Shown here: piece after piece, positions 58,422-64,000 of the stretch | Position numbering within the stretch: position 1 is the stretch's first letter | Layout of the letters: each line of letters begins with the position of its first letter | Assembly (NCBI GenBank): GCA_963815775.1 | Contig: CAWFIB010000031.1 | Span: 1-64,000 of the forward strand | Direction: 5' to 3' | DNA: 64,000 bases | Source of the DNA: CAVVDY01 sp963815775 | GTDB lineage: Bacteria; Acidobacteriota; Terriglobia; Terriglobales; Acidobacteriaceae | The notes under the pieces: generated by a model | Databases searched by the model: none | Told to the model about the DNA's origin: nothing | The model's input: the letters and a program-made list of their open reading frames with translations, nothing else | Made by a program: the position numbers and the translations under genes

Positions 58422-59162
58422 CTAGAAGAACGACGTATCCGGCGCAATTGCCGGGACCTGGTCGGCTGGGGTCCGCACAAAGCCGGCGATGGAATACACG
58501 CCGATACCGACCAGCGCGATCGCCAGCGCCAGGCAAACATAACCAAACTTGCGCCGTGCCCGCTCGCCAACCGTGAATCCCCACTTCGCGGCGAACAACC
58601 ACACTCCATAAGAGAAGTGCCACGAAACCGCGACAATGCCGACCAGATAGACCGGTATGGCCAAGGGTTCCTTGAACTCCCACCACACTTTGGAAAAGGC
58701 GTAGCCGTAGCCGCCGTTCATCAGATGCACGCCGGTGAAGCGCATATCGATGACGTGATAGGCGATGTAGGCCAGCGCGATCAGGCCCGTCCAGCGCTGC
58801 GCGGTATACAGCCAGTTGCCGGTCCAGGGATAGTCGCCGACATTCGATTCGCCGCGATACCAGATGTAGACCCCATACAGTCCGTGGTAGAGCAGCGGAA
58901 TGAAGATGAAAACCCACTCCAGCACATGCACGAAGGGCAGGCTGGTGAGGAACTTCACCTGGTCGTTGTAGGCCTGTACCCCACGCATGGATTCGGAATT
59001 CGAGATGAGGTGCTCGATCAGGAAGGCCCCGATGGGAACGATGCCGCTGAGCGAGTGCAGCCTGCGCAGAATGAACGAAGAGCCCTGGCCCGCTCTGAGC
59101 GGGGCCACGCCATGATGAACCGTTGCCGAACTGGATTCGATAGGACTGGCGGTAGAAGCCAC
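58422..59162 (-). CDS. sdhC: succinate dehydrogenase cytochrome b558 subunit
   Basis: A 246-residue five-helix membrane anchor that binds haem b and quinone (Bacillus/Chlorobi-type SdhC). Helices: LSGIVPIGAFLIEHLISN, FVHVLEWVFIFIPLLYHGLY, WTGLIALAYIAYHVIDMRF, LVGIVAVSWHFSYGVWLFAA and VCLALAIALVGIGVYSIAGF. The His residues in these helices (HSLSG, EHLIS, LYHGLY, YHVID, WHFSYG) are the haem ligand candidates. GTG 59162 has AAGGAG eight bases upstream. First gene of the sdh operon. Confidence 0.93.
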   Translation of the reverse strand: MASTASPIESSSATVHHGVAPLRAGQGSSFILRRLHSLSGIVPIGAFLIEHLISNSESMRGVQAYNDQVKFLTSLPFVHVLEWVFIFIPLLYHGLYGVYIWYRGESNVGDYPWTGNWLYTAQRWTGLIALAYIAYHVIDMRFTGVHLMNGGYGYAFSKVWWEFKEPLAIPVYLVGIVAVSWHFSYGVWLFAAKWGFTVGERARRKFGYVCLALAIALVGIGVYSIAGFVRTPADQVPAIAPDTSFF

Positions 59163-59404
59163 GACGCCGAACTCCTTATGATTCGCAGAGATGAATGCGC
59201 GAACCTTTGATTATCAAATTCGCTAACAGAGCAAGTCAAGAAACCTGGTGACGTACCTTGAACTTTGCGAAACCCGACAGCGCAAACCGCTCGCTCGTAA
59301 TGAGGCCTCTCCAGAGTACCCGACCGGTGCGGCCAGGGGCGGGTGATGTTGGTCACAGCTATTTGTGAGGATGCCAAAAACGGCCCTGGAGATTCGGCCA
59401 CGCC

Positions 59405-60052
59405 TCATTGGGCCTTGTGAGGATGCTGCTCGCGCAGGTGGTCGGCCCAATCGAGAAATTGCCGGAAGGCGGCGCCGCGATGGCTATACTGCGCCTTCGC
59501 TTCGGCGGTGATCTCGGCGAAGGTCTTGTTGATCAGGGGGAAGAAGAACAGCGGATCGTAGCCGAAACCGTTCTCCCCGCGCGGGGCATGAAGAATGATG
59601 CCTTCGGCTTTGCCGTGAAACGCCGCCAGGCTGTGGCCGTTGCGGGCGACGGCAATGACGCAGACGAAGCGCGCCGTGCGGAATTGGTCGGGGATGTCAT
59701 GCAGTTCGCACAGCAGGCGTGCGTTGTTGGCCTCGTCGTCGGAGTTGGGAGCGTCTTCGGGAGCATGAACCTCATCCGCCGCATAGCGGGCTGAGCGCAC
59801 GCCAGGCGCGCCATGCAAGGCATCCACTTCCAGCCCGGAATCGTCGGCGATGACCAACTCCCCGTCAGCGTACTTGCTGTAGTGCTCGGCCTTCTTTCGG
59901 GCGTTGGCCGCAAAGGTCGCGCCGTCTTCTGTGACGGTTGGGATCGCGGCAAATCCGGGGAGCGTAGCGATCTCGATGTTGTGTGCCGAGGCTGCGCCGA
60001 CAAGGTCGCGGACCTTGCCCGGGTTGGAAGTGGCGACGAGGACGCGGCGCAT
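59405..60052 (-). CDS. rdgB: non-canonical purine NTP pyrophosphatase (RdgB/HAM1)
   Basis: A 215-residue house-cleaning enzyme that hydrolyses dITP, XTP and similar to monophosphates. Signatures: VLVATSNPGKVRDL at the N-terminus, IADDSGLEVDALHGAPGVRS, RTARFVCVIAVARNG, RGENGFGYDPLFFFPLINKT, and SHRGAAFRQFLDW at the end. The length is normal (about 195-215). The start is at ATG 60052. Monocistronic; a repeat-rich gap separates it from the divergent proline dehydrogenase gene. Confidence 0.95.
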   Translation of the reverse strand: MRRVLVATSNPGKVRDLVGAASAHNIEIATLPGFAAIPTVTEDGATFAANARKKAEHYSKYADGELVIADDSGLEVDALHGAPGVRSARYAADEVHAPEDAPNSDDEANNARLLCELHDIPDQFRTARFVCVIAVARNGHSLAAFHGKAEGIILHAPRGENGFGYDPLFFFPLINKTFAEITAEAKAQYSHRGAAFRQFLDWADHLREQHPHKAQ

Positions 60053-60439
60053 GGTCCGCCTATTATTTCATTTGATTGTCATCACGAGCGAAGCGAGGGG
60101 TCTACTCTCGCTGGCGCGACCAGCGGCTCAGCTCAGGGGAACCGCTTGCGCCCGGACGCGAGAGCAGATTCCTCGCGCCAAACGACGGCGCGCGTAATGA
60201 CAATCAAGAAAGGGCCCTCGGGATGACAAACCGGAAAGCCCATGTTTGTCGCAACAGCAAACCCCGTTTATCATCATCGGTTTGGCCGATGCACCTCTGC
60301 CCTGTGACGCGCGTCCTAGCTGGCAGGCCCGGCGCGTATTACAAGGAAGTGTAATCAGGGGTGCACTGTGTCACTTGAGCCATCGCATGAATCTCATCCT
60401 TTATCGCTTCATCTGCCCCATCTTCCGCACGAGGCCCAC
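60053..60439. other. 387-bp divergent intergenic region with repeat
   Basis: 60075-60210 is a dispersed repeat (see that entry). The stretch 60240-60439 precedes the proline dehydrogenase gene and has no clear coding content; the frame from GTG 60368 (SLEPSHESHPLS) is a possible but unlikely N-terminal extension. Confidence 0.5.
60075..60210. repeat. gtcatcacgagcgaagcgagg-type dispersed repeat
   Basis: Left end ttgtcatcacgagcgaagcg (from about 60077), middle ctctcgctggcgc, right end gcagattcctcgcgccaaac and gcgcgcgtaatgacaatc (to about 60207). Related to the inverted repeats around the GIY-YIG gene (61499 and 61885) and to a fragment at 56409-56460. Confidence 0.75.
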
Positions 60440-61360
60440 ATGCTAAGGTCGCTGTTCATCGGCCTCTCCGAAAACAAGCCGCTTCGCCACTTCGCCGAAA
60501 ACTCCGCCATGGGCCTGCGCTTCTCCAGCCGCTTTGTCGCGGGGACGCAGCTGCCAGACGTCATCCGCGCCACCGAGGCGGTGAATGCTTCCGGGGCGAC
60601 GGTCAGCATCGATAACCTGGGCGAAAACGTCACCAACGCCGACGAGGCGAAGCACAGCGCTGAGCTTTATCACCGGATGCTGGACGAGATCGCCTCGCGC
60701 CAGCTAAACGCCAATATCAGCCTCAAGCTGACGCACATGGGGCTCGATGTCGATGCCGATCTGGCGTTCCGGCAGGTGACCGAACTGGTCGACCACGCAG
60801 TGAGCATTAACAACTTCCTGCGCGTGGACATGGAAGGCTCGCCGTATACCCAGAAGACCATCGACTTCGTGCGCGGGCTGCACCGCCTTCCCGGACATGA
60901 CAAGAAGATTGGTACCGTCATTCAGTCGTACCTGTACCGCAGCGAAGACGACGTGAAGACACTGGTGGCTGACGGCATTCGCATCCGCCTGTGCAAAGGC
61001 GCCTATAACGAGCCGGCGGACATCGCCTTCCCCAAGAAGGCGGATGTCGATGCCAACTACGTCAAGCTGGCCAAGATGCTGCTGAAGAGCGGCATCTATC
61101 ACGGGCTGGCTACGCACGATGAGAAGATCATCGCCACCATGAAGCAGTTCGCGACGACGGAGAAGATTCCGCCGACCGACTATGAGTTCCAGATGCTCTA
61201 CGGGGTGCGCCGCGATCTGCAGGAGCAACTGGTGCGCGAAGGCTACGGCTTGCGCGTGTATATTCCGTTCGGGACGGAGTGGTATCCCTACTTCATGCGC
61301 CGCCTGGCCGAGCGCCCGGCAAATGTGTTCTTCATCGCCAGGAACATGCTGCGGCGGTAA
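60440..61360 (+). CDS. proline dehydrogenase (monofunctional)
   Basis: A 306-residue FAD enzyme oxidising proline to pyrroline-5-carboxylate. Family marks: GLRFSSRFVAGTQLPD, SIDNLGENVTN, LNANISLKLTHMGLDVD, FLRVDMEGSPYTQKTIDF, IGTVIQSYLYRSEDDVK, RLCKGAYNEP, LATHDEKII, YEFQMLYGVRRDLQ and LRVYIPFGTEWYPYFMRRLA. It is the short form lacking the P5C dehydrogenase domain of PutA; no P5C dehydrogenase gene is next to it. ATG 60440 (preceded by GAGG) gives the normal N-terminus MLRSLFIGLSENKPL. Works with the exported peptidases to use proline as carbon and nitrogen. Confidence 0.93.
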   Translation: MLRSLFIGLSENKPLRHFAENSAMGLRFSSRFVAGTQLPDVIRATEAVNASGATVSIDNLGENVTNADEAKHSAELYHRMLDEIASRQLNANISLKLTHMGLDVDADLAFRQVTELVDHAVSINNFLRVDMEGSPYTQKTIDFVRGLHRLPGHDKKIGTVIQSYLYRSEDDVKTLVADGIRIRLCKGAYNEPADIAFPKKADVDANYVKLAKMLLKSGIYHGLATHDEKIIATMKQFATTEKIPPTDYEFQMLYGVRRDLQEQLVREGYGLRVYIPFGTEWYPYFMRRLAERPANVFFIARNMLRR

Positions 61361-61367
61361 GAAGAGA

Positions 61368-62013
61368 GTCTCACCACGGAGGCACGGAGAACGCAGGGAA
61401 AGCGGGCGGGACCTATGATGCTTCTGCCTCGTCCTCATCATCAGCGACAGGTTGTCGTCACGAACTGCTTGTTTGTTTTGTCATCACTTTTTTTGTTTTG
61501 TCATCACGAGCGAAGCGAGGGATCTGCTCTCGCTCGCAGCGGAGCGAATCATGCCACGTGAATGGCGCTTCTTCGTGTACCTCATGGCCAGCTTGTTCCG
61601 ACGAATCTACACCGGGGTTACCAACGACATCTTCCGTCGCGTCCTCGAGCATAAGCGCGGGCAGATCGAAGGCTTCACAAAGCGATACAACATCAATCGG
61701 CTGGTTTATTACGAAGAGTTCCGCTATGTGGGCAATGCGATCCGTCGTGAGAAACAAATCAAGGGACTCGATCGCGCCAAACGCGTGGCCCTGATCGAGC
61801 GCGACAATCCAACGTGGGACGACCTGGCTGAGGAGTGGGGAAAGCCGACCGCGCCAATCACGCTTATCCTGTCGCCACCGAGAACAGATCCCTCGCTGCG
61901 CTCGTGATGACAAACGAAAAGCGCTTCGCGATGGGGAATTTCATCGTTGGCTCGACATACTTAGACCTACATAGACCCACAACCTCGGTGCCTCCGTGCC
62001 CCTGTGGTGAGAC
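61368..62013. mobile_element. GIY-YIG cassette bounded by two nested inverted repeats
   Basis: Outer repeat: gtctcaccac...gcacggag at 61368-61389, inverted at 61992-62013 with a 4-base mismatch block. Inner repeat: 61499-61526 (tgtcatcacgagcgaagcga plus ggatctg), inverted at 61885-61912 with 27 of 28 bases identical. The only gene inside is the GIY-YIG protein. The 13-base gttttgtcatcac occurs twice, at 61475 and 61495, just before the left inner repeat. No transposase is present. Confidence 0.7.
61551..61907 (+). CDS. GIY-YIG nuclease-family protein within an inverted-repeat cassette
   Basis: A 118-residue single GIY-YIG domain of the short UPF0213/YhbQ type. The motif is FFVYLMASLFRRIYTGVTND (VYL...YTG), then the catalytic Arg in FRRVLEHKRGQIEGFTKRYN, and RLVYYEEFRYVGNAIRREKQ with the metal-binding Glu region KQIKGLDRAKRVALIERDNP. 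Such domains cut DNA. GGAG precedes ATG 61551. Its stop codon (61905-61907) lies inside the right 28-bp inverted repeat, and the last residues (RTDPSLRS) are repeat-encoded. Whether the protein acts on the repeat is an inference. Confidence 0.85.
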   Translation: MPREWRFFVYLMASLFRRIYTGVTNDIFRRVLEHKRGQIEGFTKRYNINRLVYYEEFRYVGNAIRREKQIKGLDRAKRVALIERDNPTWDDLAEEWGKPTAPITLILSPPRTDPSLRS

Positions 62014-62042
62014 GCCGCTGCTCTCTCTGCTATTCTCGCGGC

Positions 62043-62924
62043 GTGGCGAAAAAGAGCATCCCTAAGCCTCTGCCCTCCGTCAGCATCGTCGGGCCGGGGA
62101 ACCTCGGCACTGCGCTTGCCGTGGAACTCGCGCGGGTCGGCTATCCCATTCGGCAGATCGTCTCCCGCGCCACATCGACCGGGGTAAAAGCCGCACGCGC
62201 GTTGGCGCGACGGGTGAAGGCACAACACGTTTTCATGGGACGGGCTTCGCTCGACAGCGATATTGTCTGGCTCACGGTGCCTGACGACGCCATCGCCGAA
62301 ACGGCCGAGCAGTTGGCGCCGTCACAGTCATGGAAGGGAAAGATCGTACTTCATCCCAGCGGAGCCATGACCAGCGACGAGCTTTCCGCGCTGAAGAAAC
62401 GAGGCGCCAAAGTTGCGTCGGCGCATCCCATGATGACGTTCGTGCGGGGACGCAAGCCCACCTGGCGCGGCGTCGCCTTCGCCATCGAAGGCGACCGGAA
62501 AGCTTCGCAGACTGCACGAGCCATCGCAAAAAACCTCGGCGGCGAACCCTTCGAAATCCAGAAGCGGAACAAGGCCCTCTACCACGCTTTCGGAGCTTTT
62601 GCCTCGCCGCTGGTGATCGCATTGATGAGCGCCATGGAACAGGTCGCCGAGGCGGCGGGCGTTCCGCCCAGGAAGGCCAAGAAGATGATCTGGCCTCTGC
62701 TTTCGCAGACTCTTCGGAACTATCTCGAGAAAGATGGGGCCATGGCTTTCAGTGGGCCGCTGGCGCGCGGGGATGTGAAGACTGTGCGCAAGCACCTGGC
62801 GGAATTGCAGCGCACACCCGAAGCGCGAGATGTGTATCTCGCGTTAGCCAGGGCGGCAATTCAGAGGTTGCCGGTGAAGAACCGGAAGGAACTGATGGAG
62901 GAGATGGGTAGAGCCGACCTTTAG
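62043..62924 (+). CDS. Rossmann-fold and DUF2520 domain protein
   Basis: A 293-residue NADP-binding protein. SVSIVGPGNLGTALAVELAR is the nucleotide-binding loop (residues about 10-30); DIVWLTVPDDAIAETAEQLA and VLHPSGAMTSDELSALKKRG, then ASAHPMMTF, continue the reductase-like domain. From about 155 on, the helical DUF2520 domain (KALYHAFGAFASPLVIALMS, RKAKKMIWPLLSQTLRNYLE) resembles the C-terminal half of 6-phosphogluconate-type dehydrogenases. Substrate unknown. GTG 62043 starts the sensible protein; the frame is open from 62004 inside the outer inverted repeat of the GIY-YIG cassette. Confidence 0.9.
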   Translation: MAKKSIPKPLPSVSIVGPGNLGTALAVELARVGYPIRQIVSRATSTGVKAARALARRVKAQHVFMGRASLDSDIVWLTVPDDAIAETAEQLAPSQSWKGKIVLHPSGAMTSDELSALKKRGAKVASAHPMMTFVRGRKPTWRGVAFAIEGDRKASQTARAIAKNLGGEPFEIQKRNKALYHAFGAFASPLVIALMSAMEQVAEAAGVPPRKAKKMIWPLLSQTLRNYLEKDGAMAFSGPLARGDVKTVRKHLAELQRTPEARDVYLALARAAIQRLPVKNRKELMEEMGRADL

Positions 62925-62981
62925 GTCGGCGTTTCGCCGCTCCCCAGAAACGAAGGGTGGCGGCCCGGAGCGCCGCTCTAC

Positions 62982-63686
62982 CTACCGCCCGGTGAACAAA
63001 TGCCCCATCTTCTCTTTCTTAGTGCGCAGGTAGTGTTCTGCGCTCTCGTAGGGTTCGACTTCGGCAGAGACGCGCTCGACCACTTCGATGCCGGCATTCT
63101 CCAGCGCGGCCACCTTGTCGGGATTGTTGGAAATCAGCCGCACCTGCTTCACCCCGAGCTGCTTCAGCGCTTCGGCGGGCAGGGCGTATTGGCGGTAGTC
63201 GGCGTCAAAACCTAACTGCTCGTTGGCTTCGATAGTGTCGAGACCCCTGTCCTGCAACTCGTAGGCCTGCAACTTCGCCATGAGCCCGATACCGCGGCCC
63301 TCCTGCTTCTCATAGAGAAGAATGCCGGCGCCAGCGTCGGCAATCATCGACAAGGCCAGTTCCAGTTGCTGGCGGCAATCGCAGCGCATGGAAGCGAAGA
63401 CGTCGCCCGTCAGGCATTGCGAATGAATGCGCACCAGCGGCGGCGCACTGTGAATGTCGCCCATGACCAGCGCGACCGCGGTCTCCTTGCGGGGTTCGGC
63501 CTTGCCATCGGCGGCGTTGCCGTTGGGCTTGGCGGGAAACTCGCCCTCGAAGCCGTAAATGCGGAACTGTCCCCAGCGTGTAGGAAAGTTGGCTTCGGCG
63601 AGTTTGCGGACGTTCGGCTGACTCACGTTGTAATTATAGCTATCCCAGGTGCTATACAGATTGCCTGGCACGCGTTTCATCCCCAT
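62982..63686 (-). CDS. ribA: GTP cyclohydrolase II
   Basis: About 234 residues; converts GTP to the pyrimidine precursor of riboflavin. Signatures: PLVRIHSQCLTGDVFASMRC with DCRQQLEL (three zinc-binding Cys), LLYEKQEGRGIGLMAKLQAY (catalytic Arg/Glu region), ANEQLGFDADYRQYALPAEA and RLISNNPDKVAALENAGIEV. Monofunctional: no RibB domain is fused. The start is uncertain; ATG 63686 and ATG 63680 are the best candidates, while ATG 63746 would overlap the divergent M13 start. The sequence between has no family resemblance. Confidence 0.93.
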   Translation of the reverse strand: MGMKRVPGNLYSTWDSYNYNVSQPNVRKLAEANFPTRWGQFRIYGFEGEFPAKPNGNAADGKAEPRKETAVALVMGDIHSAPPLVRIHSQCLTGDVFASMRCDCRQQLELALSMIADAGAGILLYEKQEGRGIGLMAKLQAYELQDRGLDTIEANEQLGFDADYRQYALPAEALKQLGVKQVRLISNNPDKVAALENAGIEVVERVSAEVEPYESAEHYLRTKKEKMGHLFTGR

Positions 63687-63745
63687 GATTGGGCCAAAGC
63701 CCGCACGCTCTGCTATGCTCTCGGGTTCTCTCTCCGGAGGTTGCA

Positions 63746-64000
63746 TTGCGTATCAAAGCCCTTCTTATTGCCCTGTTAGCGTTCCCCTTGATAGCAACAG
63801 CCCAACAAAGCTCTCCTGCCAAAGCCGCCGAGCCGGTCCTGCCGTACTCGCCCAGCCTCAACCTGAATGACATGGACCGCGGCGTGGATCCCTGCGCGGA
63901 CTTCTACACCTACTCCTGCGGAGGCTGGATGAAGAACAATCCCATCCCACCGGACCAGACATCGTGGGAGGTCTATAGCAAACTCTACGAGGATAACCTC
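63746..64000 (+). CDS. M13 family metallopeptidase, N-terminal part (runs off window end)
   Basis: From TTG 63746, preceded by GGAGG at seven bases, an open frame of 85 codons runs to the end of the window. It begins with a signal peptide (RIKALLIALLAFPLIATAQQ), then a linker and DRGVDPCADFYTYSCGGWMK followed by NNPIPPDQTSWEVYSKLYED, the conserved N-terminus of neprilysin/PepO-like M13 peptidases (the CxDFYxYxCGGW signature). The catalytic HExxH lies beyond the window. Probably an exported zinc endopeptidase cutting small peptides. Divergent from ribA with overlapping 5' regions. Confidence 0.88.
   Translation, partial: MRIKALLIALLAFPLIATAQQSSPAKAAEPVLPYSPSLNLNDMDRGVDPCADFYTYSCGGWMKNNPIPPDQTSWEVYSKLYEDNL

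Noticed and set aside
61458..61913. Minus-strand open frame through the GIY-YIG cassette
   Set aside because: It arises because the inverted repeats keep the frame open on both strands; the plus strand carries the GIY-YIG motifs.

Overview
The window looks like one contig of an Acidobacteriota chromosome, probably class Terriglobia (Koribacter/Acidobacteriaceae-like). The pointers are a GloVer tandem-repeat protein, a PadR plus ADOP-type duplicated permease pair, a carboxypeptidase-regulatory TonB receptor of the Oar-like type, HpnB, an S53 sedolisin, high GC, and several dispersed palindromic repeat families. No rRNA, tRNA or CRISPR array was seen. Taxonomy is inferred from gene families only.

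Layout. 1-2 kb: a decayed GloVer-repeat gene and a small secreted protein. 2.8-7.8 kb (minus strand): a periplasmic molybdenum hydroxylase locus (Tat-exported FeS subunit, Mo subunit, FAD subunit), a new-looking 79-residue seven-cysteine protein at its end and a small cytochrome c at its head. 8-13 kb (plus): hemA, a frameshifted TPR membrane protein, a GT-C type membrane protein, a 237-bp MITE-like element with perfect 8-bp target duplication, and a three-module repeat protein. 13-16 kb (minus): a ligase-ACP-acyltransferase fusion and an ArsR regulator. 16.8-22.3 kb (minus): phosphate uptake, phoU-like gene then pstS-pstC-pstA-pstB-phoU. 22.6-29.7 kb: STAS protein, ADOP permease with PadR, DUF4097-like protein, HlyD adaptor, HpnB. 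29.8-40 kb: acyl-CoA synthetase, TonB-dependent receptor, 2-oxoglutarate dehydrogenase E1 and a frameshifted S9 peptidase. 40-55 kb: a toroid protein, phospholipase C-like protein, class III sirtuin, long isocitrate lyase (ICL2), methyltransferase, sedolisin, glycosyltransferase, cyclophilin, M19 dipeptidase, an MntA-HepT toxin-antitoxin pair and a GT39 protein. 55.5-64 kb: sdhC-sdhA-sdhB, rdgB, proline dehydrogenase, a GIY-YIG cassette bracketed by two nested inverted repeats, a DUF2520 protein, ribA, and the start of an M13 metallopeptidase that runs off the end.

The metabolic genes fit an aerobic heterotroph that feeds on peptides and fatty acids: exported peptidases and proline dehydrogenase supply carbon, 2-oxoglutarate and succinate dehydrogenases run the TCA cycle, and ICL2 gives a glyoxylate/methylcitrate branch. 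The most unusual material is mobile and repetitive: a 136-bp element sitting exactly in the loop of a REP-like palindrome with a 4-bp target duplication (an empty copy of the palindrome is present at 4235), the 237-bp MITE, and the GIY-YIG gene enclosed by 28-bp inverted repeats (27/28 identical) whose stop codon lies inside the repeat. Three otherwise well-conserved genes carry single frame breaks, so some may be sequence errors.
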